Below, in pieces: positions 1-7,829 of a stretch of DNA of 64,000 nt (position 1 is the first letter of the stretch; each line of letters opens with the position of its first letter). The stretch is from contig DMYD01000042.1 of the NCBI GenBank assembly GCA_003483745.1, forward strand, positions 130,936-194,935, in the 5' to 3' direction. Source of the DNA: Roseburia sp. GTDB taxonomy: Bacteria > Bacillota > Clostridia > Lachnospirales > Lachnospiraceae. The translations under genes and the position numbers were made by a program. The notes under the pieces were generated by a model that was not told where the DNA came from, ran no database searches, and worked only from the letters and a program-made list of their open reading frames with translations.

Positions 1-1
1 T

Positions 2-517
2 GAGCATGCAAAGAAAGAGGGAGATAAAATCGGATTGCAGGTATTTTTCGGATGGGAGTCAGGATATCATGGGACAGAGTTTTTGATTTATGGTTTGAGC
101 AAAGAGTGGCTGTTAGACCATCCTGAGATTAAAGAAGCAGATGTGAAAGAACAGTATGAACTGGTACATGCCGCTGGTGGTATTGTCAGCCATGCGCATC
201 CGTTCCGTGAGGAGGACTATATCCCGGAAATCCGTCTTTTTCCGGACTGTGTAGATGCGGTGGAGGGAATCAATGCCACACATGAGAGCCCTGCAAGCAC
301 GTCGCATAAAAATATCTTATATAATGAAAAAGCAATCGCATATGCGAAAGAACATGGGCTTCCTATCACGGCAGGCTCAGATCAGCATACCACTAAAATG
401 ATTGGTGGAGGCATGCTGTTTGACCGGAAGTTGTCCGATGAAAAAGATTTTTGCAGGGCAGTGCTTGCCGGGGAGGCAAAAGCATACTGGAATGGCAGTG
501 AGTTTTATGCCGGATAG
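2..517 (+). CDS. PHP-domain metal-dependent phosphoesterase family protein, C-terminal part
   Basis: The reading frame is open from the first bases of the window, so the start lies upstream and about 171 residues are visible. The protein resembles the C-terminal half of PHP-domain phosphoesterases. It has a histidine-containing segment (SHAHPFREED), a conserved acidic stretch (DAVEGIN) and a terminal AGSDQHTTK segment. His and Asp residues of this kind bind the metal ions that hydrolyse phosphoesters in the family. The substrate cannot be inferred. The last 13 bases overlap the convergent AraC-type regulator. Family assignment is fairly sure; function is general only. Confidence 0.75.
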   Translation, partial: EHAKKEGDKIGLQVFFGWESGYHGTEFLIYGLSKEWLLDHPEIKEADVKEQYELVHAAGGIVSHAHPFREEDYIPEIRLFPDCVDAVEGINATHESPASTSHKNILYNEKAIAYAKEHGLPITAGSDQHTTKMIGGGMLFDRKLSDEKDFCRAVLAGEAKAYWNGSEFYAG

Positions 518-1341
518 TGTTTATTTGCCCGGTATTCTTTTGGGGACATCTGTTTTTGCTTATGAAACGTCTTGGAAAAATATAAGCTGTTGTCAAATCC
601 CAGCGAATTTGCGATCGCGGTAATGGACAGGCTGGAGTGTTCTAATAGATAACATGCCTGTTTCATGCGAAAATCAGTCAGATATTCCTTTGGCGACTGG
701 CCGAGCACGGTTTCAAAGGAGCGGAACAGATGACTTCGGCTGACTCCGACGTAATCTGCGATATCTTCCACGGTGATTGCATAAGAATAATTAGAGGAAA
801 TATATTCAATGCCTTTCTGCACATAACTGTTGGCAGAATTTTGTTCCGTTGTGTGTGAGGCACCGTGCAAAAACATGGCGAGCATTGTATAGAGCCGTCC
901 GGTCATTTCAACAGCGTGTTGAAATTCATTGCCTCTGGCATCATAAATATGAAGTATCTGACGATGGATATCTTTTCCGTGCGGTGTCGCGCGGATAATT
1001 GGCTTTTCCGGCGAAAAGTCCGTTGCTTTTAAGATCATGGAAGCGTCACTGCCTGTAAATCCCACCCATGCATACTCCCAGGGATCAGTCTCTGCAGCAT
1101 AATAGACAACCTCTGTATTGGGATACACCAAAAAAGAATCTCCCGCCTGCAATTCATAAGTTCTTTTTCCAATCTTGTAAAATCCTTTCCCCGAAATAAT
1201 ATAATGAATCAGATAATGATCCCGGATTCCCGGTCCCCATTGATAAAGTGAGTCACATCTCTGAAACCCAACATTATAGACGGAAAGCGAAACCAGTTCT
1301 TTCTCTGTTACTTTGTAAGAATTTTTATATTTTTCGTACAT
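505..1341 (-). CDS. AraC-family transcriptional regulator
   Basis: This 278-residue protein has an N-terminal cupin-like AraC ligand-binding domain (roughly residues 15-150, with a GKGFYKIGKRTYELQAGD segment). Its C-terminal pair of helix-turn-helix motifs spans about residues 172-275 and includes DIADYVGVSRSHLFRSF and the closing SPKEYR signature. The layout is typical of AraC regulators that sense a sugar or related small molecule, but the ligand is not visible. A TTGCAT-N17-TATAAT promoter lies upstream on the same strand. The gene overlaps the convergent PHP-domain gene by 13 bp and is divergent from galE, so its target could be either side or elsewhere. Confidence 0.9.
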   Translation of the reverse strand: MYEKYKNSYKVTEKELVSLSVYNVGFQRCDSLYQWGPGIRDHYLIHYIISGKGFYKIGKRTYELQAGDSFLVYPNTEVVYYAAETDPWEYAWVGFTGSDASMILKATDFSPEKPIIRATPHGKDIHRQILHIYDARGNEFQHAVEMTGRLYTMLAMFLHGASHTTEQNSANSYVQKGIEYISSNYSYAITVEDIADYVGVSRSHLFRSFETVLGQSPKEYLTDFRMKQACYLLEHSSLSITAIANSLGFDNSLYFSKTFHKQKQMSPKEYRANKHYPA

Positions 1342-1474
1342 GGTAGTCCTCCATTATTGTAAATCTTTTTATACAACGTCCCCATTTTCAACCAGTTGAT
1401 TACCGGTATATCCATGCCTGCAGCACATGAAATCCCAAAGGCATGCCAATACCTCTATGCCTCTGCACTCAATA

Positions 1475-1503
1475 ATTATATCGGCCCATCAGCCAACATG
1501 CAA
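1475..1503 (-). promoter_or_regulatory. Sigma-A promoter of the AraC-type gene
   Basis: Read on the minus strand, TTGCAT (1503-1498) is followed after exactly 17 bp by a perfect TATAAT (1480-1475). It points at the AraC-type gene and leaves a 5' leader of about 125 nt. Confidence 0.6.
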
Positions 1504-1621
1504 CATTTTTACATATAATTTACACATTTTGGGCTATACATTTGCATAAGAATGGGGTAAGATGTACCCATAACGTTGAAGGAAAACAAAAAAGACTTGT
1601 TATGGAAAGGTGGAAAAAACT

Positions 1622-2638
1622 ATGGCAATTTTAGTTACCGGCGGTGCCGGATTCATTGGAAGTCACACATGCGTAGAACTGTTAAATGCGGGTTATGAGG
1701 TTGTTGTACTTGACAATCTGGTAAACGCATCTGAAAAATCATTAGAGCGTGTAAAAGCAATCACAGGAAAAGAAGTGACTTTTTATAAAGGAGATATCTT
1801 AGACCGCACAATTTTAAATGAGATTTTTGAAAAAGAAAAAATTGACAGCTGTATTCACTTCGCAGGATTAAAGGCTGTTGGTGAGTCTGTGCAGAAACCT
1901 TGGGAATATTACAACAACAATATTTCAGGAACATTGACTCTGGTGGATGTAATGCGCCAGCATAACTGCAAGAACATTATTTTCTCATCTTCAGCAACTG
2001 TATACGGTGATCCGGCAGAGATCCCGATTACAGAGAACTGCCCGAAGGGTCAGTGCACCAATCCTTATGGATGGACAAAATCCATGTTAGAGCAGGTTCT
2101 GATGGATATCCAGAAAGCAGATCCGGAGTGGAACGTGATCTTGCTCCGTTACTTTAACCCGATCGGTGCTCATAAGAGTGGAACCATGGGAGAGAATCCG
2201 AACGGTATCCCGAACAACCTGATGCCATACATTACACAGGTGGCAGTCGGCAAATTAAAAGAACTTGGTGTATTTGGCGACGATTATGATACACCGGACG
2301 GAACAGGTGTCAGAGATTATATTCATGTAGTTGACCTTGCACTCGGTCATGTAAAAGCATTAAAGAAGATCGATGAGAAATGCGGACTTGCAATCTATAA
2401 CCTTGGAACCGGTCGTGGTTACAGCGTACTTGATATTGTGAAAAACTTTGAAGCTGCAACCGGTGTGAAGATTCCATATTCCATCAAACCAAGACGTGCA
2501 GGTGATATCGCAACCTGTTACTGCGATCCTTCAAAGGCAGAGCGTGAGCTTGGCTGGAAAGCACAGTATGGCATCAAAGAGATGTGCGAAGATTCCTGGA
2601 GATGGCAGAAGAACAATCCGAACGGATATGACGATTGA
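1622..2638 (+). CDS. galE: UDP-glucose 4-epimerase
   Basis: GalE interconverts UDP-galactose and UDP-glucose in the Leloir pathway and supplies UDP-galactose for surface polysaccharides. The protein has the N-terminal NAD-binding motif GGAGFIGSH, and the catalytic triad is visible as Ser124 (FSSSATVYG) and Tyr149/Lys153 (YGWTK). At 338 residues it has the usual length. ATG 1622 is chosen because AGGTGG at 1608-1613 is correctly spaced; a GTG at 1610 is also in frame but has no such site. The gene stands alone, followed by a 28-codon gene remnant and a strong terminator. No galK or galT is nearby, which suggests a housekeeping role. Confidence 0.96.
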   Translation: MAILVTGGAGFIGSHTCVELLNAGYEVVVLDNLVNASEKSLERVKAITGKEVTFYKGDILDRTILNEIFEKEKIDSCIHFAGLKAVGESVQKPWEYYNNNISGTLTLVDVMRQHNCKNIIFSSSATVYGDPAEIPITENCPKGQCTNPYGWTKSMLEQVLMDIQKADPEWNVILLRYFNPIGAHKSGTMGENPNGIPNNLMPYITQVAVGKLKELGVFGDDYDTPDGTGVRDYIHVVDLALGHVKALKKIDEKCGLAIYNLGTGRGYSVLDIVKNFEAATGVKIPYSIKPRRAGDIATCYCDPSKAERELGWKAQYGIKEMCEDSWRWQKNNPNGYDD

Positions 2639-2647
2639 TCTGCATAG

Positions 2648-2734
2648 CTGAAACAGGGAAAACTGTCAAAGGAAGAGATTGCAGACGGTGTAGGACTTAC
2701 GATAGAAGAGGTCGATGTCTTTGCGCAGGAATAA
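2648..2734 (+). pseudogene. Remnant of the C-terminal tail of a Rpn/PD-(D/E)XK-type nuclease-family protein
   Basis: Directly after galE, 28 open codons without a start encode LKQGKLSKEEIADGVGLTIE and then EVDVFAQE before a stop. This reads like the C-terminal tail seen in Rpn-family (recombination-promoting nuclease / PDDEXK) proteins of Lachnospiraceae, where a KLS-EEIA--TGLS-EEV helix pair closes the protein. There is no upstream catalytic part; galE replaces it. It is most simply the scar of a deleted gene. The match is from memory of the family and is short, so it remains tentative. Confidence 0.45.
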
Positions 2735-2760
2735 ATAATTTATAAATGATAAAAACACGG

Positions 2761-2803
2761 AAAACGACTGTAAACGTAAAAAAATTTACAGTCGTTTTTC
2801 TTT
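2761..2803 (+). terminator. Rho-independent terminator after galE
   Basis: A perfect 14-bp inverted repeat (2761-2774 with 2785-2798) around a 10-nt loop is followed by a T-rich run. It ends the galE transcript. Confidence 0.85.
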
Positions 2804-2896
2804 ACAAATAATAATATAGTTATTGTTGACATATTATATATTGAATGATACCATTATATGTAGTAATAAGAACTATATATAATAGAGGAGAATGCA

Positions 2897-3970
2897 ATGA
2901 AGAAAATTTTTTCAATGAATCGTTTTGAAGGATGGAATCTGAGTCTGCCGCTGATCCAGGGCGGCATGGGAGTTGGTGTGAGTTTAAGCAGCCTGGCTGG
3001 CGCGGTTGCATCGGAGGGCGGCATGGGCGTGATCTCCACGGCACAGATCGGATTTGAGGAACCGGATTTTGTGGGAAATGAAGAAGCGTGCAATCTGCGC
3101 AGTATCCGAAAGCATATCGTGCGTGCAAAAGAACTGGCATCTGGAAAAGGAATGATAGCAGTCAACGTCATGGTGGCATTACAGCAATACAGGGAGCATG
3201 TTAAAGAGGCGGTGCGTGCCGGGGCGGATGCGGTAATCTGCGGAGCCGGGCTTCCAGTGGATCTGCCGGAGCTGGTAGAAGCAGGAAAAACAAAAATCGC
3301 ACCGATCGTATCGTCAAGGCGCGCGGCGGCGCTGCTTTTAAAAACATGGGATAAAAAATACGGCAGGACAGCGGACTTTATCGTCGCAGAGGGGCCGGAG
3401 GCGGGCGGACATCTTGGATTTTCGAGAGACCAGTTAGATGATATTCGTGAGATACGCTTCGAGGAAGAACTGGCGGCGATCATAGAGGAAAAGAAAAAAT
3501 ACGAGGAGAAGTATGGAAAGCAGATCCCTGTATTCGCAGCAGGCGGGATCTGGGATGCATCCGATGCAAAGCGGATCGAGGCACTCGGAGCAGACGGAGT
3601 TCAGGCAGCGACAAGATTTGTTGCGACAAAAGAGTGCGACGCTTCCTTAGGATATAAAAAAGCATATGTGAATGCGAAAGAAACTGATGTAAAAATCATT
3701 CAAAGTCCGGTCGGCATGCCGGGACGTGCATTAAACAATGCTTTTATCCAAAAGACAGAACGGGCATCGGAGAGAGTGGAGCGCTGTTATCACTGCATTA
3801 AAAACTGTAAACCGGCGCAGATTCCGTACTGCATCACACAGGCGTTGATCCGTGCTGTACATGGAGATGTTGAAAATGGACTTGTATTTTGCGGATTGAA
3901 TGTTGGAAAAATAGATCGGATTTCGACGGTGCGTGAAGTAATAGAGGATCTGATGTATGAAAAAATGTAA
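2897..3970 (+). CDS. Nitronate monooxygenase / FabK-like FMN oxidoreductase
   Basis: This 357-residue TIM-barrel flavoprotein belongs to the 2-nitropropane dioxygenase/NMO family. It begins with the family hallmark PLIQGGMGVGVSLSSLAGAV and carries the phosphate-binding barrel segments EGPEAGGHLG and PVFAAGGIWDASDAKRIEALG. Members either oxidise alkyl nitronates or act as FabK-type enoyl-ACP reductases. No other fatty-acid gene is adjacent, so the generic flavin-oxidoreductase call is safer. The C-terminal segment CYHCIKNCKPAQIPYC holds four cysteines and may bind metal. AGAGGAG precedes the ATG. The gene stands alone between the galE terminator and the tRNA cluster and is visibly richer in G+C at third positions than the translation operon. 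Confidence 0.85.
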   Translation: MKKIFSMNRFEGWNLSLPLIQGGMGVGVSLSSLAGAVASEGGMGVISTAQIGFEEPDFVGNEEACNLRSIRKHIVRAKELASGKGMIAVNVMVALQQYREHVKEAVRAGADAVICGAGLPVDLPELVEAGKTKIAPIVSSRRAAALLLKTWDKKYGRTADFIVAEGPEAGGHLGFSRDQLDDIREIRFEEELAAIIEEKKKYEEKYGKQIPVFAAGGIWDASDAKRIEALGADGVQAATRFVATKECDASLGYKKAYVNAKETDVKIIQSPVGMPGRALNNAFIQKTERASERVERCYHCIKNCKPAQIPYCITQALIRAVHGDVENGLVFCGLNVGKIDRISTVREVIEDLMYEKM

Positions 3971-4058
3971 ATATGCAATGAAAACGGCGAAAAAAATTAT
4001 ATGAAATTGTGTAAATTGTTCATATTTTTAAAAAAATAAAAAAACTTCAAAAAAAGAC

Positions 4059-4086
4059 TTGCAAATAAAAAAAAGCATGCTATAAT
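4059..4086 (+). promoter_or_regulatory. Promoter of the tRNA-Glu cluster
   Basis: TTGCAA (4059-4064) and a perfect TATAAT (4081-4086) are 16 bp apart. TGC directly before the -10 gives an extended -10. The first tRNA starts 12 bp after it. Confidence 0.7.
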
Positions 4087-4098
4087 AAGTATCAGTTC

Positions 4099-4170
4099 GG
4101 CTCGTTGGTCAAGCGGTTAAGACGCCGCCCTCTCACGGCGGAAACAGGGGTTCGATTCCCCTACGAGCTA
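4099..4170 (+). tRNA. tRNA-Glu (anticodon CTC), copy 1
   Basis: This 72-nt gene has a complete cloverleaf. The acceptor stem is GGCTCGT paired with ACGAGCT, the anticodon stem is CCGCC/GGCGG with loop CTCTCAC, the T arm has the usual GGTTCGATTCC core, and the discriminator is A. The anticodon CTC reads GAG. The 3' CCA is not encoded. All seven acceptor positions pair, counting one terminal G-U. Confidence 0.95.
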
Positions 4171-4205
4171 CTCTGTTTTTATAACAGAGATGAACAAATA
4201 CTTAT

Positions 4206-4277
4206 GGCCCGTTGGTCAAGCGGTTAAGACGCCGCCCTCTCACGGCGGAAACAGGGGTTCGATTCCCCTACGAGCTA
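4206..4277 (+). tRNA. tRNA-Glu (anticodon CTC), copy 2, with an acceptor-stem mismatch
   Basis: This copy is identical to copy 1 except that the fourth base is C instead of T. The 3' strand is unchanged, so pair 4-69 becomes a C-A mismatch inside the acceptor stem. The CTC anticodon loop and the other arms are intact and CCA is not encoded. It may be a drifting duplicate or may still be charged at lower efficiency. Confidence 0.9.
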
Positions 4278-4312
4278 TTCTGTTTTATAACAGAGATAAA
4301 TCAAATATTTGT

Positions 4313-4384
4313 GGCCCGTTGGTCAAGCGGTTAAGACGCCGCCCTCTCACGGCGGAAACAGGGGTTCGATTCCCCTACGAGCTA
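4313..4384 (+). tRNA. tRNA-Glu (anticodon CTC), copy 3, with the same acceptor-stem mismatch
   Basis: The 72-nt sequence is the same as copy 2, including C at position 4 opposite A69. Copies 2 and 3 therefore derive from one another after the base change. CCA is not encoded. It is followed by unrelated sequence and two hairpins. Confidence 0.9.
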
Positions 4385-4451
4385 CTCACTGTTATTTCGA
4401 AAGAGATAAACAGCCCAACCCGGAAGTTGTCAGTATACCAGATGGTGTATT

Positions 4452-4500
4452 GGCAATTTTTTTAATTCATAGGAAATTATGTCCTATGAATTAAAAAGCC
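4452..4500. other. Long palindromic stem-loop downstream of the tRNA cluster
   Basis: A perfect 13-bp inverted repeat (4462-4474 with 4482-4494) around a 7-nt loop is extended by a T-tract opposite an A-tract and by GGC/GCC at the base. It could help process or end the tRNA transcript. There is no T-run after the stem, so it is not a standard terminator. Confidence 0.55.
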
Positions 4501-4563
4501 CTCCGGGCGGGATGCGCATCTCGCGGAGCAGAAGTTAGCTGTAAACAGCACCGCTCGAGCGCG

Positions 4564-4590
4564 AAAGAGTCGCAAGCGACTCTTTGTTCT
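4564..4590 (+). terminator. Hairpin terminator ahead of the Hsp70 cluster
   Basis: AAAGAGTCGC (4564-4573) and GCGACTCTTT (4576-4585) form a tight stem followed by GTTCTTG. The preceding stretch, 4500-4560, is GC-rich and structured, unlike the surrounding AT-rich DNA, and has no open gene. Confidence 0.55.
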
Positions 4591-4652
4591 TGTCAAAAAC
4601 AGGTATCTTTTACAAATATGTTATGCTACAATGGAACGCAGGGGGGATTGGG

Positions 4653-5174
4653 ATGAAAAACAAAATCTACAAAAAAATAAAAAAATGGAAAGCAAGGCTT
4701 GGGGAAGATATTTTCTGTATCGTTGAACCAAACCCGTTTCTGGCGCAAATGATGGTGTTTTTGTGGGGAATCGTCGGTGTCATGCTGGTCTGTGATATTG
4801 TATTGTGTGTTTCGGATTATCATAAGGCAGGGATGCAGGAGATCATAAAAGATCTTCCGGTGCTTGTTATGACGCTGGCGCTTATTTTATTTTTGTGCTG
4901 GGGGCGGAAAAGTACACTGACCGAGGTGGCGGCAGGCGCGCACAGAATTGGAACAAAAACGGGAACACTGGGCAGGTGCAGGATCTTTACGTGGGATGAG
5001 GTCGTGTCAAAAAAAGAATTTTTTGAGAGAGTCACATTTTATGGAAAAAAGGGAAAAAAACTGTTTGTGGTAAGTAAGCAGTATGCCGGATATGAGAGTT
5101 TTTTACAGATGTATCTTGACCATGTGATGATAAGGCAGAATCAGACAACGGTAAAAAGCGGCGAAAGGAGATAG
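4653..5174 (+). CDS. Small membrane protein encoded with the Hsp70/J pair
   Basis: I do not recognise this 173-residue protein. It has a basic N-terminus (about residues 1-16), two hydrophobic segments near residues 34-54 and 69-87, and a soluble C-terminal part with a YGKKGKKLFVVSKQYAGYESF stretch that looks like a small membrane-proximal fold. ATG 4653 is preferred because GGGGGGA lies just upstream; an upstream in-frame start has no ribosome-binding site. Its stop is 3 bp before the Hsp70 gene, so the two are co-transcribed. It may anchor or regulate the chaperone at the membrane; this is inference from position only. Confidence 0.7.
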   Translation: MKNKIYKKIKKWKARLGEDIFCIVEPNPFLAQMMVFLWGIVGVMLVCDIVLCVSDYHKAGMQEIIKDLPVLVMTLALILFLCWGRKSTLTEVAAGAHRIGTKTGTLGRCRIFTWDEVVSKKEFFERVTFYGKKGKKLFVVSKQYAGYESFLQMYLDHVMIRQNQTTVKSGERR

Positions 5175-5177
5175 CAG

Positions 5178-6887
5178 ATGGCAGTGATAGGGATTGATCT
5201 TGGCACGACCAACAGTCTCTGTGCGGTATGCAGGGACGGAAAGATCGAACTGGTGCCAAATCCGAACGGTGATTACCTGACGCCGTCCGTTGTGAGTTTT
5301 GGAGATCAGGGGGAGGTCTATGTCGGAAAGATCGCAAAGGAAATGCAGATCACAAGACCAAAGCAGACTTTTGCGGAGTTCAAGCGCGATATGGGGACGG
5401 ATCGGATTTTTCGGGCATGCGGGCAGGAGTACCGGGCAGAGGAACTGTCTGCGTTTGTCCTGAAAAAATTAAAAGAGGATGCGGAGAAGTTTCTCGGTGA
5501 GCCGGTTACCGAAGCGGTCATCAGTGTCCCGGCATATTTTGATGACGACAGGCGTTACGCAACGAAAAATGCCGGAAAACTGGCAGGACTTTATGTGGAA
5601 CGGATCGTCAATGAGCCGTCTGCGGTTGCCCTGCGCCATCAGGTGCGGGAAAAGGAGATGGAGACTTTCATTATCTTTGATTTTGGAGGTGGAACATTAG
5701 ACGTGTCTTTGGTGGAAGCGTTTGACAATATGGTCGAGATCCGGGCGGTTGCGGGCGATAACCATCTGGGCGGTAAGGATTTTAATGAGGTCATAGCGGA
5801 GGATTTTCTGAAAAACTGTGGGATTGATCCGTCTTCTCTGGGCGAAAAGGAACACGGGATCGTTTTGCGGGAGGCAGAACTTTTAAAGAAACAGCTCTCA
5901 AAAGAGGATACGGCAGAAAGAACCGTTCTGCTCGGAGAAAAAGAATATGTGATGCGGCTTGACAATCAGAAGCTGATCAGGATAGCGGCAGGATTGTTTC
6001 AGAGGATGTCTGTCCCGTTAAAGCGGGTGATGGATGATGCCGGTATGCAATGGGAGGATATTGACCGCATCATTCTTGCGGGCGGATCCTCTAAGATGCC
6101 GGTCGTCAGGCGTTATGTGGAAAGTATTTCTGAAACAGAAGTTGTGATGGGTGACAGGCCGGATGAATGTGTTGCCATCGGGGTAGGTCTGGCTGTGGCG
6201 ATCAAGGAGCGGTCTGTGGAATGGAAAGACATGATCCTTGCCGATATCTGTCCGTTTTCTTTGGGAACAGAAATCTATGATGGAACATTTTCGACGATCA
6301 TTGAACGGAATGATGCGCTCCCGTGCAGCAGATCGGGTTATTATGTGACGACAGCGGACAACCAGACGACAATGCATTTTAAAATTTATCAGGGAGAACA
6401 TTTGAACGCAAAAGAGAATCTTTTGCTTGGGGAACTTGATATTATGGACCTGCCGGAAGCTCCGGCGGGAGAGGCTGGGGTTTTGGTGACTTTTTTATAT
6501 GATATCAACGGGATTTTGGATATCCATATTAAAAGTGCCACGAATGAGGTCCGAAAGGTCATACTCAATAAGAATATCCGGATGTCAGGGGAAGAATTAG
6601 ACAAGTGCATTGAAAAAATGAATCAGACAGCGCTTTATCCGGCGGGCAGGGAGAGAAACCGGCTGCTTGTGGAGCGCGCGAAGCGTCTGTTTGAGGAGAG
6701 CAGCGGAGTTGTCCGCGAAAATATCAGGGTATTGTTAAAGCAGTTTGCGGAGGCGGTGGACTATGGGGCAGAGCGTGACATCCGGGAGCAGTATGTGCGG
6801 CTGTCCATCTATTTAGAAGCGGTGGAACAGAACCGGGTTTCTTTAAAGGAAGATCCTTCTTTCTGGGAAGAACATGAGGATGAGTAG
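5178..6887 (+). CDS. Divergent Hsp70 (DnaK-like) chaperone
   Basis: At 569 residues this is shorter than classical DnaK (about 610-640). The ATPase domain carries IGIDLGTTNS (residues 4-13), FDFGGGTLDVSL (about 163-174) and ILAGGSSKMPVVRR (about 300), so ATP binding looks intact. The substrate-binding part follows from about residue 375, with a shortened helical lid and no EEVD-like tail. The rest of the dnaK operon (grpE, hrcA, canonical dnaJ) is absent, so this is a second, specialised Hsp70. It sits 3 bp after a membrane protein gene and 3 bp before a J-like protein gene with its own membrane segment, which suggests a dedicated membrane-associated chaperone set. GGAG precedes the ATG. Confidence 0.9.
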   Translation: MAVIGIDLGTTNSLCAVCRDGKIELVPNPNGDYLTPSVVSFGDQGEVYVGKIAKEMQITRPKQTFAEFKRDMGTDRIFRACGQEYRAEELSAFVLKKLKEDAEKFLGEPVTEAVISVPAYFDDDRRYATKNAGKLAGLYVERIVNEPSAVALRHQVREKEMETFIIFDFGGGTLDVSLVEAFDNMVEIRAVAGDNHLGGKDFNEVIAEDFLKNCGIDPSSLGEKEHGIVLREAELLKKQLSKEDTAERTVLLGEKEYVMRLDNQKLIRIAAGLFQRMSVPLKRVMDDAGMQWEDIDRIILAGGSSKMPVVRRYVESISETEVVMGDRPDECVAIGVGLAVAIKERSVEWKDMILADICPFSLGTEIYDGTFSTIIERNDALPCSRSGYYVTTADNQTTMHFKIYQGEHLNAKENLLLGELDIMDLPEAPAGEAGVLVTFLYDINGILDIHIKSATNEVRKVILNKNIRMSGEELDKCIEKMNQTALYPAGRERNRLLVERAKRLFEESSGVVRENIRVLLKQFAEAVDYGAERDIREQYVRLSIYLEAVEQNRVSLKEDPSFWEEHEDE

Positions 6888-6890
6888 CAT

Positions 6891-7724
6891 ATGGATATCT
6901 GGGAAATATTAGGGATAGAGGAGACTTTTGATAAAACAGAAATAAAAAGGGCATACGCGAGAAAGGCAAAGCTGTATCACCCGGAGGAACATCCAGAGGA
7001 ATATCAGAGACTGCGCAGCGCATACCGTATGGCAGTGAAACTGGCGGAGGAAAGCAAAACAACGACGGAAACTGATACAGACGTGCCGGTATGGGAGGAT
7101 GAAACAGAGAAGCCATCCGAGGGGGAGAATCCTTATAATTATGAAGAGGTCGCTTCTTATGTTTCAAAGGAGAACGAAGAGCAGTTCTTTTTAGAGTTTG
7201 ATCTATTGATGGGAAATCCCTGTCTGACAAATCAGATCAACTGTTTTCGGGCTTTGTTTTCGCGTGAGGAATACAGACCGCTATTTTCGGATGCAGGGGT
7301 GCGCCGGAAATTAGGGGAAAGGATCCTGACATGCAAAAATTTCGGCTCGCATATGCTGGATTTTTTTGAGACTTACTTAGCGGATGATGATCCGGACAGC
7401 ATTTTAAAACAGAAAGAATGGCGCAGACTGCGGAAAGCGGCGGCAGCAACAGCGCAGAAAGACATTTCCATAACAGCGGCGCCGGAGGAAATCGACGAGC
7501 ACCAGTGGATCTTATACCGGCTGCGTTCTGCCGGATATGCAGGGCTTACCACACAAAAAGCCGCGGAATTATATTTAGAACAGTATCTGCCGTGGGCGAA
7601 GGAGCACAGGGAAGAACTGGCTGCATTCCGGAAAAAGAAAAGGAAACAGTATCTTGCATGGAATATCGGCGTTGTTGCCGGGGTTTTTGGTGCGGTTTTT
7701 CTGTTCTGGTTTCTTGTGGCGTAA
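6891..7724 (+). CDS. J-domain-like protein with a C-terminal membrane anchor
   Basis: The 277-residue protein starts with a J-domain-like helical region (residues 1-55: DIWEILGIEETFDKTEIKRA, then YHPEEHPEEYQRL). The HPD tripeptide that normally stimulates Hsp70 ATPase reads HPE here. The middle is a helical, acidic region without a recognised domain. The last 24 residues form a hydrophobic segment after a basic KKKRKQY stretch, consistent with a tail anchor and a cytosolic J region. It follows the Hsp70 gene by 3 bp and is its probable partner. HPE versions appear to be common in similar proteins of related Clostridia, so the change is probably a family trait. Confidence 0.8.
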   Translation: MDIWEILGIEETFDKTEIKRAYARKAKLYHPEEHPEEYQRLRSAYRMAVKLAEESKTTTETDTDVPVWEDETEKPSEGENPYNYEEVASYVSKENEEQFFLEFDLLMGNPCLTNQINCFRALFSREEYRPLFSDAGVRRKLGERILTCKNFGSHMLDFFETYLADDDPDSILKQKEWRRLRKAAAATAQKDISITAAPEEIDEHQWILYRLRSAGYAGLTTQKAAELYLEQYLPWAKEHREELAAFRKKKRKQYLAWNIGVVAGVFGAVFLFWFLVA

Positions 7725-7829
7725 AATATAAATTTTTGGGCGTAATGTTTTCCTTTGCTTTTTTGATTGAGAATATGTTTGATTTGACATATTTGAAGAA
7801 ATATAATAAAAAGAACGGCTGGTATGTGA

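Larger units (their letters stand above)
4099..4419 (+). repeat. Tandem 107-bp tRNA-Glu repeat units
   Basis: The tRNA starts are exactly 107 bp apart (4099, 4206, 4313). The two 35-bp spacers are similar, and each opens with a small hairpin of the form CTCTGTT...AACAGAG. The third spacer has diverged. The array arose by tandem duplication. Reading frames that run through it are by-products of the repeat and not genes. Confidence 0.85.

Noticed and set aside
1470..1500. GCCGATAT on the minus strand before the AraC gene, like a sigma-28 -10
   Set aside because: There is no TAAA 15 bp upstream. The same bases form a perfect TATAAT with TTGCAT 17 bp away.
4190..4494. Open reading frames running through the tRNA-Glu repeats
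   Set aside because: They translate tRNA sequence repeated in different frames and have no ribosome-binding site or protein-like composition outside the repeats.
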